Assembly (NCBI GenBank): GCA_905197385.1 | Contig: CAJJYO010000063.1 | Location: forward strand, 1 to 8,158 | Reading direction: 5' to 3' | DNA: 8,158 nt | DNA from: an uncultured Collinsella sp. | Lineage (GTDB): Bacteria > Actinomycetota > Coriobacteriia > Coriobacteriales > Coriobacteriaceae | Part shown: in pieces, positions 1 through 7,027 of the stretch | Layout of the letters: each line of letters begins with the position of its first letter | How positions within the stretch are numbered: position 1 is the stretch's first letter | Notes under the pieces: generated by a model | What the model was told of the DNA's origin: nothing | The model's input: only the letters and a program-made list of their open reading frames with translations | Databases searched by the model: none | Translations under genes and position numbers: made by a program

Positions 1-1
1 C

Positions 2-685
2 GCCGACATCCTACTCAACGCCATCGACCAGACGCTAGCGGCCGGCTCTTCCACCTTTGCCGCGCCGCTTGCCGATATTCGCTCCAAAATTGCCTACCTC
101 ACCGGCATGTCGGCGGTGGACGAAGCACCGATCCGCCGCTCTCCCACCGTCGATGCGGTATGGAGCGCCTTTGCCGAGCGATGCGCGCTGCGGTTTTTAT
201 ATCAGAACGGACGCGGCGAGCAGAAAGAACGTACCGTCTGCGTCTACGGCATGTTCGAGCGCGAGGGCGTGGCGTACTTCTGCGGCCTCGACAATGCCAC
301 CGACGACATCAGGACATTCCGCTGCGACCGTATCGTTCGCGCTTGGCGTCCTTCGAAGGCCTACGCCATCCCTGCAGACTTCAATCTCAACGACTATCTG
401 TTCTTTGAATTCGATTTTGTCGACCGACCGCCCGTTGCAGCCACGTTCTCGTTCGCCCCTCAGACGCAGATCGATATGATCAACGGCCTCACGCGCGGGC
501 GAGGTGAGCTCGCACACACCGATGCGGGATGGACCTGGACCGTTGACGTGCGTGACCTTGAAGCCGCCGCCTCATTTTGCATGGCCCACGCCATGGACGG
601 CATGAGGCCCATGGCCCCCAAATCGCTCAAGCAGGCGTGGAACCACCTCATAGAAAGGACGGTGCACGAGCATGCCCGTGCGTAA
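2..685 (+). CDS. WYL-domain transcriptional regulator, PafB-like, C-terminal part (5' end outside window)
   Basis: The frame is open from the first bases of the window, so this is the last 227 residues of a gene that starts upstream. The internal ATG at 107 is not the true start because the frame continues without a stop before it. About 15 residues after that ATG comes a WYL-type fold: RFLYQNGRGE, a strand pair ending GVAYFCGLDN (the AYF takes the place of Trp-Tyr-Leu), then IRTFRCDRIVRAW, the usual Arg-rich end of the domain. About 100 more residues match the position of the C-terminal extension (WCX) of WYL regulators. Any DNA-binding domain would lie outside the window. The next gene, also a WYL protein, overlaps its stop by 14 bases, the arrangement of pafB-pafC in actinobacteria. 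In mycobacteria PafB and PafC act together as an activator of the LexA-independent DNA-damage response. WYL family membership is well supported; PafB identity is inferred from the pairing. Confidence 0.8.
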   Translation, partial: ADILLNAIDQTLAAGSSTFAAPLADIRSKIAYLTGMSAVDEAPIRRSPTVDAVWSAFAERCALRFLYQNGRGEQKERTVCVYGMFEREGVAYFCGLDNATDDIRTFRCDRIVRAWRPSKAYAIPADFNLNDYLFFEFDFVDRPPVAATFSFAPQTQIDMINGLTRGRGELAHTDAGWTWTVDVRDLEAAASFCMAHAMDGMRPMAPKSLKQAWNHLIERTVHEHARA

Positions 686-1589
686 ACTCACCAGCGAGCA
701 GAGACTCTCGCGCGCCATCGACATCATGGAGGCCCTCTACGCCGTCGGCGAGAGCGGCATGACACGAACCGAGATTTGCAGTCGCTTTGACATCACGGGG
801 GTGTCGCTCGACGAGATTCTTGAGATCGTCTCGACGCTCGCGGACCGAGAATCGGGCGCGCGCATCATCTGCGAATGCCGCGGCGAGCGTGTGGTCCTCA
901 CCGGTGACGCCGGGCGCGTGCTACCGCTGCGTCTGAGTGCCGCCGAGGGCGCCGTGCTCAACCATGAACTTGAATCGTTGGGGATCGAGCCCCAGGCGGC
1001 AGCTCGGATTCGACATGCTCTTCTACCCGAAGAGCTCGGCTATAACCAGCGCGTCTTTGACACCGTCAACCACGGGTCGCACTGGCAGCAGCTGAGCTGT
1101 GCCATTCAGGACGGCGTTCGCTGCCGCATCTCGTATCGTTCGATGGACGATGCACGGCCACGCGAGCGTCTGGTCGACCCCTTGCGCATTACGGCAAACG
1201 GCGACCAAACATACCTGATTGCCTGGGACATCGCAGTCGATGAGCAGCGCACCTATCGCATGGATAAAATCGAGGGACTCACCTTGACGGAAGACTCCGT
1301 CGTGTCTCACGCACCGGACGTCGCATCCCTCCACGATTCCCTTGCCCGGACGCAGCGTAGCGCAAAGCTCTTGATGCCATTCGATATGGCGGAACATCTG
1401 GACTGGGCCGGCATCACCCTAATCGAGCGCAGCGGGGCAGACATGGTAATGGTAACCGTGCATTACGGCTCCGAGCGTTGGCTACTGAGCCAGGTAATCG
1501 CAGCGGGCGGAGCCATCCGCATCTTGGATGACCCCGCCCTGTCAAAGCATCTGTGCGATATGGCAAAAACCCTCGTCTGTCCGCTTTAG
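672..1589 (+). CDS. WYL-domain transcriptional regulator, PafC-like
   Basis: This complete 305-residue protein is close to the usual size of PafB/PafC proteins (a little over 300). Residues about 8-75 form a winged helix-turn-helix ([20 protein letters not shown] looks like the recognition region). Residues about 138-205 form the WYL domain: [10 protein letters not shown], then [16 protein letters not shown] (in place of Trp-Tyr-Leu) and [10 protein letters not shown]. Residues about 232-303 form the C-terminal WCX region, with a conserved-looking [13 protein letters not shown]. The ATG at 672 lies inside the end of the upstream WYL gene (14-base overlap). AGAAAGGA at 652-659 is a possible but rather distant ribosome binding site, so the two genes are probably translationally coupled and act as a pair. 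The stop overlaps by 4 bases the stop of the reconstructed helicase gene on the other strand. WYL domains are thought to sense nucleic acids or other ligands; the targets here are unknown. Confidence 0.85.
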   Translation: MPVRKLTSEQRLSRAIDIMEALYAVGESGMTRTEICSRFDITGVSLDEILEIVSTLADRESGARIICECRGERVVLTGDAGRVLPLRLSAAEGAVLNHELESLGIEPQAAARIRHALLPEELGYNQRVFDTVNHGSHWQQLSCAIQDGVRCRISYRSMDDARPRERLVDPLRITANGDQTYLIAWDIAVDEQRTYRMDKIEGLTLTEDSVVSHAPDVASLHDSLARTQRSAKLLMPFDMAEHLDWAGITLIERSGADMVMVTVHYGSERWLLSQVIAAGGAIRILDDPALSKHLCDMAKTLVCPL

Positions 1590-1774
1590 CGCCGCCGCTC
1601 GTGGCGTGCACGCCACAGTTGCAGATAGTGCCCGATCTGCGCCGATTCGATGCGCTGGTAGGAGCTCGTGGGCAGCGACGTTAAGAACTTCTTTCCGTAG
1701 CCCTTCGTCACCAGGCGCGGGTCGGCCAGAATCAGCACGCCGCAATCGGTCGACGAGCGGATAAGGCGGCCGCC
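1586..1774 (-). pseudogene. dinG: Out-of-frame C-terminal segment of the DinG helicase (motif VI onward)
   Basis: Read on the - strand from 1774 to the stop at 1588-1586, this frame encodes 62 residues that are plainly the missing end of the DinG helicase. It begins [20 protein letters not shown] and continues [14 protein letters not shown]. In DinG/XPD-type superfamily 2 helicases, GRLIR is motif VI, which carries the arginine finger; the following D-x-R and YGxxFLxSLP elements are also typical. The open helicase frame instead ends in an unrelated 11-residue tail after QAA. The segment has no plausible start of its own at the junction, so it would be translated only if the frame were restored. 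The cause is a net loss of one base (or of four) in the GC-rich palindrome at 1765-1774. It could be a real mutation or a sequencing or assembly error. Confidence 0.8.
1601..1616. repeat. Perfect 16-bp palindrome near the pafC/dinG junction
   Basis: GTGGCGTGCACGCCAC is a perfect inverted repeat. It lies 12 bases after the pafC-like stop and within the displaced 3' end of dinG. It could fold as a 6-bp stem with a TGCA loop, but no T-run follows on either strand, so it is not a convincing intrinsic terminator. It may simply reflect GC-rich coding sequence. Confidence 0.5.
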
Positions 1775-4476
1775 TGCTTGACCTCGAGCACCGCCTCGGG
1801 CAGCGAATAGCGCGCCCAAGCGCGGTCTTCGCGCAGGTTGCGCTCGCACGAGAGCGGGTCCGTGGGGCTCGAGAACGGCAGCTTGGGAATGATGACGCAG
1901 CGCAACGTCTCGCCGCTGGCGTCGAATCCCTCCCAGAAGGCCTTAAGAGCAAAAAGCGACGAAGCCGGCTCGTTGATAAACCGGTCGCGCAGGCGACGAG
2001 GAGATGAGTTGCGCTGCTGGCAGTTGAGCTCCAGACCCGCACGGGCCATCTTGGGCTCAACGCGGGCGTACAGGTCTTCCATGTCGCGCCGATTGGTAAA
2101 CAGTGTGAGCACCGATCCGCCCATGGCAAGATGGGCGTCGACCAGCACGCGCTCGAGCGCCGTAAGATAGCTCTCACGATCGCGCGGATCGGGGATATCG
2201 CCCGCAACGACTACAGCCATGTTCGAATCGAAGTCGTAGCTCGAGTCCAAGTGCAACGATGAGGATGTTGAAGCGCCGATGCGATCGAGGCCGACCGCGT
2301 GGTTAAAGTGTTCAAAGCTTTTGGACACCGTCATGGTCGCCGAGGCAAAGATAGCCGTGTGAACCTCGGGCAGCCACTCGGTTGCCAAAGCCTCGCCAAT
2401 GTCGATGCGCTCTGCAGTCATTGACTCTCCGCCGGCGCGCAGTCTGCGATTGACCTGCAGCGAATACACGTAGTGTTCATCGGTGCCATCAATGATGAGT
2501 TTGAGGTTCTCGGCAAGCTCGTGCAGGCGGCGCGAGATATCACCCAGGTCGACAACAACCTCGGGCTTGTCGGCGGCGACGGCTTGCACCAGCGCGTCGA
2601 CGCTCCTGTCAGCTTGTTCCAATGCGTCGATGGCAGTGTAGGCCGACTGTAAGAAATCATGCCAGTCGTCAGATTCGCGCAGCTCGGGGCCAATCCATAG
2701 ATTGGCATTGTCATAACCCCCACGGGCACGGCGACCGAGCTCGCGAACGCCATCGAACACGTCGGCGATTGCCAGGCTCGCGCGCGCAACTGTCGACGTC
2801 GCCTTGGCAGCAAGGCCCAGATAGAGCGTAGAGCCCTCGGAGGTTGCCAAATCACGGGAAACCTGGCTTAGCGCGCCGGTGCTCGAGCCACCCAGGCGCT
2901 CAAACAGAACGCGTGACTCGTCCGCCGACACCACGCGCGCCCACTGGCGGCGCGCCTCGCGCTCGATGGAATGGGCCTCGTCGATTACCCAATGACGAAT
3001 CGGAGGCAAAATCCTGCCCTCGGCCGCGACATTGCGGAACAGCAGGGAATGGTTGGTGACCACCACATCGGCATGCGCCGCACGCCGCCGAGCGCCGTGA
3101 ACCAAACATTTATCAGGGAAAAACGGGCAGAGGCGACGAGCGCACTCGCGCGAGGCCGTCGTAAAGTCGGGGCGGTTGACGCTGCGCCACCGAATGCCGA
3201 GCGAGTCGAGGTCGCCATCGGCTGACTGGCAGACGTACGCCATAATGACCGCGACCGCCGTGAGCGTGTCCGCCGGATCGCGCTTGGTAGTAATCTCGAC
3301 CTGGCCGCGGCTCATGCGCTCAAGCTTGCGCAGGCACGGATAGTGGTCATAGCCCTTGAGAGCGCAAAATGACAGGCCACCGTCCAGTTGCTCGGCAAGT
3401 TTTGGCAGCTCATGGTACATGAGCTGGTCGGCAAGATTGTTCGATTTGGTCGCAATACCAACCGTGATGTTGTTACGGCGTGCTGCCTCGGCAAAAGGCA
3501 CCAGATAGGCCATCGATTTGCCGACGCCCGTGCCCGCCTCAATTACACGATGAGTGCCCGTGACCAGCGCATCGCGGACCTCGAGCGCCATCGCGATCTG
3601 CTCATCACGCGGCTCGTAGGTGGGATACATGCGATTGACCAGGCCACCTGGCGCATAGTCTGCCTCAATCTCCTCACGACTCGGCATCTTGAGTACCGGC
3701 AGTTCGTCGGCGTCCACCCGATCGTCGGCGCGATCGGCCTTGAGAACGTCAGCACGAGCGGCGCTGAGAGAGAAGATAGAACCAGGGTTCTGCCCTGCCA
3801 AGAATGAGAAGATAGGGCGATAGGACCAAGGCACATCCGGATGCATGTCGGCTAGGCGCGCCATGAGGCCCTGGGGCAAGTCGGTGAGCGCCACGAGCAA
3901 CACGCGCCATACGCCACACAGGGCGTCGACGTCGGCATTGGCACGGTGTGATACCGAGTCACAGCCAAACAGATCGGCCATAAAAGACAGCTTGTGCGAG
4001 GCCAGGCGCGGAAGCGCGATGCGCGACAGCGCCAGCGAATCGATCCAGATATCGCTCACGTTGACGCCGCCTTTGACCGACTCGATAAACGAGCGGTCGA
4101 ACGTGGCGTTATGTGCGATCACCGGGCAACCACCGACAAAATCGGCGAGAGCGGCGACGGCCTCAACGGCCGACGGGGCATCTGCCACGTCGGCATTTGT
4201 AATGCTCGTGAGCTCGGTAATCTCGGCGGGAATCAGCTGCTTGGGATGCACGAAGGTATCGAAACGGTCGACGATCTCGCGGCCCGAAAGACGGGCCGCC
4301 GAGATCTCAATCAGCTCATTGTCCTGCACCGAAAGACCTGTGGTCTCGGTATCGAGGACAATCACATCTTCCTCGATAAGGCCAAAGGACTGCGTTTTGG
4401 CGCGTTCGGCTAGCGTGGCATAGGAGTCGATGACAAACTGCGGCGTTCCTGACGAAACCGCGTCCTCGATTAGCAT
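1732..4476 (-). CDS. dinG: DinG-family helicase with N-terminal DEDD 3'-5' exonuclease, frameshifted near its C-terminus
   Basis: The open frame gives 914 residues. The N-terminal 200 residues are a DEDD (DnaQ/epsilon-type) exonuclease: DTETTG at 42-47, HNATFD at 122-127, and HRANADVD at 177-184 with its conserved His and Asp. The helicase follows: Walker A GTGVGK (315-320), four cysteines C381, C445, C450 and C457 spaced like the 4Fe-4S cluster ligands of DinG/XPD, DEAH box at 499-502, SATMT near 712, and a WEGFD...LPFSSPTDP block near 848-873. The frame then leaves the family after Q901-A903 and ends with 11 unrelated residues; motif VI and the real C-terminus lie in another frame down to 1586. 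Repaired, the protein would be about 964 residues. The ATG at 4476 lies inside the end of ddl (7-base overlap), which suggests coupled translation. DinG proteins unwind DNA with 5' tails, R-loops and similar structures. As written, the protein should keep the nuclease but lose the helicase arginine finger. Confidence 0.9.
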   Translation of the reverse strand: MLIEDAVSSGTPQFVIDSYATLAERAKTQSFGLIEEDVIVLDTETTGLSVQDNELIEISAARLSGREIVDRFDTFVHPKQLIPAEITELTSITNADVADAPSAVEAVAALADFVGGCPVIAHNATFDRSFIESVKGGVNVSDIWIDSLALSRIALPRLASHKLSFMADLFGCDSVSHRANADVDALCGVWRVLLVALTDLPQGLMARLADMHPDVPWSYRPIFSFLAGQNPGSIFSLSAARADVLKADRADDRVDADELPVLKMPSREEIEADYAPGGLVNRMYPTYEPRDEQIAMALEVRDALVTGTHRVIEAGTGVGKSMAYLVPFAEAARRNNITVGIATKSNNLADQLMYHELPKLAEQLDGGLSFCALKGYDHYPCLRKLERMSRGQVEITTKRDPADTLTAVAVIMAYVCQSADGDLDSLGIRWRSVNRPDFTTASRECARRLCPFFPDKCLVHGARRRAAHADVVVTNHSLLFRNVAAEGRILPPIRHWVIDEAHSIEREARRQWARVVSADESRVLFERLGGSSTGALSQVSRDLATSEGSTLYLGLAAKATSTVARASLAIADVFDGVRELGRRARGGYDNANLWIGPELRESDDWHDFLQSAYTAIDALEQADRSVDALVQAVAADKPEVVVDLGDISRRLHELAENLKLIIDGTDEHYVYSLQVNRRLRAGGESMTAERIDIGEALATEWLPEVHTAIFASATMTVSKSFEHFNHAVGLDRIGASTSSSLHLDSSYDFDSNMAVVVAGDIPDPRDRESYLTALERVLVDAHLAMGGSVLTLFTNRRDMEDLYARVEPKMARAGLELNCQQRNSSPRRLRDRFINEPASSLFALKAFWEGFDASGETLRCVIIPKLPFSSPTDPLSCERNLREDRAWARYSLPEAVLEVKQAAALSARRPIAAC

Positions 4477-5435
4477 GCAATGCCCGCTCGACGAAGGCCC
4501 ATACGGATTAGGCTGTCACAGACCTGCGGGAACGTCATGTCGTCGGTGTGGCGGATCTCATCCGGATACAGCGACGTATCGGTCATGCCGGGAATGGTAT
4601 TGGTCTCGAGGATGACGGGGCCGTCCTCACTCACGATAAAGTCGCTGCGCGAGATACCCAGGCAACCGAGAGCCTTGTGAGCGGCACAGGCAAGCTCCTG
4701 AGCACGAGCGTAATTCTCGGGCGAAATCTGCGCCGGAATGCGATGGATGTCTGTAGGGTCGACATACTTCACGTCCAGATCGTAGAACTCGCAGTCCTTG
4801 GGCTTACGAATCTCGACAATCGGCAGAGCGCGCACGTCGTCCTCGCCGTATACGCCGACGGTGATCTCGGTACCCTCGATACACTTCTCGACCAGCACTT
4901 TGTCGCCGTACTCAAACGCCTTGGCGATTGCCGCGGGCAGCTCGGAGGGCTCATGGACCAGGGAAATGCCATAGCTGGAACCGTTGACGGCAGGCTTCAC
5001 AAAGCAGCGCTCGCCACAAACCTCGACGATATGATCGATATCGACTTCATCGCCCACCTCGAGCGCAAGGCCGGGGGCAACAGGAATGCCCGCCTTGGCG
5101 TACAGGAGCTTAGAGACCTCCTTGTCGGCACCGCAGGCGCTGGCAAGCACGCCCGAGGCCGTGTAGGGGATACCCAGGGTCTCCATGGCGCCCTGCATGG
5201 CGCCATCCTCGCCGCCGGCACCGTGCATGGCGATAAACGCCACGTCAAAGCCGCCGGTCGCCATGGTTACCATAAAGTCATCAGCGGCCGTGTCGAGCAG
5301 CTCCACCGAAGTGTAGCCGGCCTCCTTCAAGGCAACCACGACGTTCTTTCCCGAATTGAGCGAGATCTCGCGCTCAGCGGAATGACCGCCCGCCAAGACC
5401 GCTACGTGCATGTTCTCTAGGCTTTTACCCGGCAT
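4470..5435 (-). CDS. ddl: D-alanine--D-alanine ligase
   Basis: This 321-residue ATP-grasp enzyme joins two D-alanines for the peptidoglycan precursor UDP-MurNAc-pentapeptide, in the cytoplasm. The N-terminal substrate domain shows GGHSAEREISL (residues 16-26, with the conserved Glu21) and HGAGGEDG (71-78). The ATP-grasp part shows DKEVSKLLYAKAGIP, FVKPAVNGSSYGIS (145-158), EKCIEGTEITVGVYG, and FYDLDVKY (217-224). It ends with SRSDF (R263, D265) and LETNTIPGMTDTSLYP, where E277 and N279 would bind magnesium. The Tyr in the FYDxxxKY segment is the residue usually associated with D-Ala-D-Ala rather than D-Ala-D-Lac specificity. The ATG at 5435 is preceded by AGGAGG at 9 bases, which favours it over the in-frame Met at residue 9. 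The length is normal. It is the first gene of a unit with dinG, which overlaps its stop. Confidence 0.96.
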   Translation of the reverse strand: MPGKSLENMHVAVLAGGHSAEREISLNSGKNVVVALKEAGYTSVELLDTAADDFMVTMATGGFDVAFIAMHGAGGEDGAMQGAMETLGIPYTASGVLASACGADKEVSKLLYAKAGIPVAPGLALEVGDEVDIDHIVEVCGERCFVKPAVNGSSYGISLVHEPSELPAAIAKAFEYGDKVLVEKCIEGTEITVGVYGEDDVRALPIVEIRKPKDCEFYDLDVKYVDPTDIHRIPAQISPENYARAQELACAAHKALGCLGISRSDFIVSEDGPVILETNTIPGMTDTSLYPDEIRHTDDMTFPQVCDSLIRMGLRRAGIAC

Positions 5436-5444
5436 GGGCAGACT

Positions 5445-5450
5445 CCTCCT
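5445..5450 (-). promoter_or_regulatory. Strong ribosome binding site of ddl
   Basis: Read on the - strand this is AGGAGG, 9 bases before the ATG at 5435-5433. It fixes that start rather than the internal Met codon eight codons later. Confidence 0.8.
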
Positions 5451-5451
5451 C

Positions 5452-5457
5452 TATAAT
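5452..5457 (+). promoter_or_regulatory. Possible -10 element for rlmN
   Basis: TATAAT is a perfect -10 hexamer on the + strand, 63 bases before the rlmN start. No good -35 hexamer is visible at the normal distance; that stretch falls inside the start of ddl. The site lies beside the ddl ribosome binding site, so transcripts from the two strands would be close to overlapping here. Confidence 0.35.
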
Positions 5458-5475
5458 TTCTGCAGCTGATACCAT

Positions 5476-5505
5476 ATTGTAGCGATACCCTCTACGTTTC
5501 CCCAA
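5476..5505 (-). promoter_or_regulatory. Possible ddl-dinG promoter
   Basis: On the - strand, TTGGGG (5505-5500) and TACAAT (5481-5476) are 18 bases apart, a tolerable -35/-10 pair about 40 bases upstream of the ddl start. The -35 match is weak. It lies in the 85-base divergent gap between ddl and rlmN, where a ddl promoter would be expected. Confidence 0.4.
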
Positions 5506-5520
5506 AATCGAAAGGCTTCC

Positions 5521-6573
5521 ATGAATCCCAGGACTAAATCTCAGGACATTCGCGACTTGAGCCAAAACGATATTCGCGAGCTCGTGGCCGAACTTGGCCA
5601 GCCCGCCTTCCGCGCGAAGCAGCTCATCGAATGGGTCTTTGAGAAGAACGTTTGTTCGTTTGACGATATGACCAACCTTCCCAAGGCTTTCCGCGAGCAG
5701 CTTAAAGAGGCTTTTGCCTTTGACACGCCGACTGAACTAACCAAGCAGGTTTCCAAAGATGGCTCTCGTAAGTATCTGCTCGAGTACCACGACGGCGTTT
5801 CCGTCGAGACTGTCGGTATGCCCCGTCGTAACAAGCTTTCCGTCTGCGTTTCCACCCAGGCTGGCTGTGGCATGGGCTGCGCCTTTTGCGCTACCGGTCT
5901 CAACGGCCTCAGGCGCTCTCTGACCGCTCAAGAGATCGTCGACCAGGTACTTCATGTATCCAACGACTTTGGCGAGCGTGCCACGAGCGTCGTCTTCATG
6001 GGCCAGGGCGAGCCGTTTGCCAACTACGACGAGGTTCTCAAGGCGCTGCGAATCCTCAACGACCCCGATGGCATCGGTATCGGCGCTCGTCACCTCACCG
6101 TCTCTACCAGCGGCGTTATTCCCGGTATTCGCAAATTTGCCGATATCCCCGAGCAGTTCACGCTTGCCGTTTCCCTGCATTCCGCCATCCAGTCGACGCG
6201 CAACAAGCTCATGCCCGGTGTTAAGAAGTACACACTGCTTCGCCTTCACGAGGCGCTTCAGCTCTACACCGAGAAGACTGGCCGCCGCCCGACCTATGAG
6301 TATGCCATGATCGAAGGCGTCAACGATACGAATCCCGAGATGCAGGCGCTCTGCGACTTCTGTGAGGGAACGCTGTGCCACGTTAACCTTATTCAGCTTA
6401 ACGACATTGAGGGTAGCCCGCTCAAGCCGTCGCCGATTCATAAGGTTGAGGATCTTCAGCGTCGTCTTGAGTCCCGTGGCATCGAGACCACGATTCGTAA
6501 CTCCCGTGGTAACGATATTGACGCCGCTTGCGGACAGCTGAAGCAGCGCTTCAAAGTTCAGAAGAACGCATAG
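5521..6573 (+). CDS. rlmN: Dual-specificity 23S rRNA/tRNA adenine-C2 methyltransferase RlmN (radical SAM)
   Basis: This 350-residue protein is of normal length for RlmN, which methylates C2 of A2503 in 23S rRNA and of A37 in some tRNAs. The N-terminal region (about 1-95) is the RNA-binding helical part (QPAFRAKQLIEWVF). The radical-SAM core carries the CxxxCxxC cluster motif C116-C120-C123 in QAGCGMGCAFCATG. The SAM-binding GxGEP appears as FMGQGEPFANYD at 159-170. The family's conserved Cys in SVCVSTQ is C109, and C337 in AACGQL is the cysteine that carries the methyl group in the reaction. NKLMP, EYAMIEGVND and HVNLIQLN are also typical. GAAAGG at 5510-5515, 5 bases before the ATG, is a good ribosome binding site. 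The gene is transcribed alone, with its own terminator. Codons ending in T (CGT, CTT, GTT) look commoner here than in dinG or ddl. Confidence 0.97.
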   Translation: MNPRTKSQDIRDLSQNDIRELVAELGQPAFRAKQLIEWVFEKNVCSFDDMTNLPKAFREQLKEAFAFDTPTELTKQVSKDGSRKYLLEYHDGVSVETVGMPRRNKLSVCVSTQAGCGMGCAFCATGLNGLRRSLTAQEIVDQVLHVSNDFGERATSVVFMGQGEPFANYDEVLKALRILNDPDGIGIGARHLTVSTSGVIPGIRKFADIPEQFTLAVSLHSAIQSTRNKLMPGVKKYTLLRLHEALQLYTEKTGRRPTYEYAMIEGVNDTNPEMQALCDFCEGTLCHVNLIQLNDIEGSPLKPSPIHKVEDLQRRLESRGIETTIRNSRGNDIDAACGQLKQRFKVQKNA

Positions 6574-6591
6574 GGGAGTCGCACCCCAAAA

Positions 6592-6607
6592 CGTTTCATG
6601 TGAAACA
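6592..6607. promoter_or_regulatory. parS: parS-like ParB-binding site
   Basis: CGTTTCATGTGAAACA differs from the classical bacterial parS sequence TGTTTCACGTGAAACA at two positions: the first base, and one of the two central bases (TG instead of CG). The GTTTCA...TGAAAC arms are intact. It lies between the rlmN stop and its terminator hairpin, about 425 bases from the end of parB, and chromosomal parS sites are commonly close to parAB. Binding is inferred from sequence and position. Confidence 0.7.
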
Positions 6608-6610
6608 TCG

Positions 6611-6656
6611 AACGGCCCCGGTTGCAAGATATGCAACCGGGGCCGTTTCATTTATT
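6611..6656 (+). terminator. rlmN intrinsic terminator
   Basis: AACGGCCCCGGTTGCA (6611-6626) pairs perfectly over 16 bases with 6632-6647 across a 5-base loop (AGATA). A T-rich tail, TTTCATTTATT, follows on the + strand. On the - strand the sequence after the stem is not T-rich, so it should act mainly on rlmN transcription. Confidence 0.88.
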
Positions 6657-6697
6657 GACCTTAATTTTGAATCAGCTGCTACCTGTCCCATTTTTTA

Positions 6698-6744
6698 CGG
6701 CCAAAATAAGGGGTCCTTGCCTCGTGAATCAGACAAGAACCCCT
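6698..6744 (-). terminator. Probable terminator of the parA-parB operon
   Basis: AGGGGTCCTTG (6709-6719) pairs with CAAGAACCCCT (6734-6744), 11 positions with a single A-C mismatch and a 14-base loop. On the - strand the stem is followed by TATTTTGG, a short T-rich run. It lies 28 bases past the stop of the small membrane protein gene, where the operon should end. Confidence 0.65.
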
Positions 6745-6764
6745 CAAAATATGCTAAGTAATTG

Positions 6765-6776
6765 TTAGGTACCTAA
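6765..6776. repeat. 12-bp perfect palindrome at the stop of the small membrane protein gene
   Basis: TTAGGTACCTAA is a perfect inverted repeat that spans the - strand stop codon (6775-6773). It could be a minor hairpin or a chance palindrome; no function can be assigned. Confidence 0.4.
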
Positions 6777-7027
6777 TAGCCTACATTTTCCCATTGGTTG
6801 CTAACCCAACCTTGATTAATCTTGGGATTCTTCGTTACCTGAGCAGTGCGCATGGCAACATCTTCTGTCATAACATCCATTTTCTTCTTGGATGTATCGA
6901 CAATATCTTGCGCGCTACGAAGCAAACGACCTCGAAGCTCATCGTCTGTCGCGATCTTATAGCCAGCAAAGGCACCAACCACGACAGTCGTCGCCAATGC
7001 AATCGCAGTTAAAATCCTATTCCTCAT
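6773..7027 (-). CDS. Small single-pass membrane protein encoded directly after parB
   Basis: I do not recognise this 84-residue protein. After a basic start (MRNR), residues about 5-23 form one hydrophobic segment (ILTAIALATTVVVGAFAGY), read as a transmembrane anchor or an uncleaved signal. The rest is polar and mostly predicted helical (DELRGRLLRSAQDIVDTSKKKM), and it ends in an aromatic, Asn-rich tail. The layout resembles YtxH-like small envelope proteins, but that is a weak comparison. A longer start at 7045 is in frame. The start at 7027 is preferred because a perfect AAGGAGG (7039-7033) stands 5 bases before it. It overlaps the end of parB by 11 bases, so it should be translated together with parA-parB. 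A role in partition or in linking it to the membrane is only a guess from position. GC content looks low, as in parB. Confidence 0.75.
   Translation of the reverse strand: MRNRILTAIALATTVVVGAFAGYKIATDDELRGRLLRSAQDIVDTSKKKMDVMTEDVAMRTAQVTKNPKINQGWVSNQWENVGY

Noticed and set aside
1765..1774. Programmed -1 ribosomal frameshift in dinG
   Set aside because: The direction would fit, but there is no X-XXY-YYZ slippery sequence at the junction, and the result would have unusual spacing before GRLIR. Loss of GGCC or a sequence error explains it better.
3845..4423. 192-codon + strand frame opposite the dinG exonuclease domain
   Set aside because: Low-complexity antisense frame in high-GC coding sequence; the opposite strand carries clear DEDD nuclease motifs.
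4548..5420. 290-codon + strand frame opposite ddl
   Set aside because: It is the antisense shadow of ddl, whose motifs are all present on the other strand; the + frame shows no recognisable domain.
6573..6587. Small GGGG/CCCC hairpin just after the rlmN stop
   Set aside because: Only four pairs with a 7-base loop and no T-run; the strong 16-bp hairpin downstream is the real terminator.
5737..6651. 304-codon - strand frame opposite rlmN
   Set aside because: It is the shadow of rlmN, with no domain, and it would begin beyond the parS-like site and inside the rlmN terminator hairpin.
6661..6772. Possible end of a mobile or REP-type repeat (CTACCTGTCCCATTTTTTACG area)
   Set aside because: It resembles repeat ends by feel only; no second copy, inverted terminal repeat or transposase is in the window.
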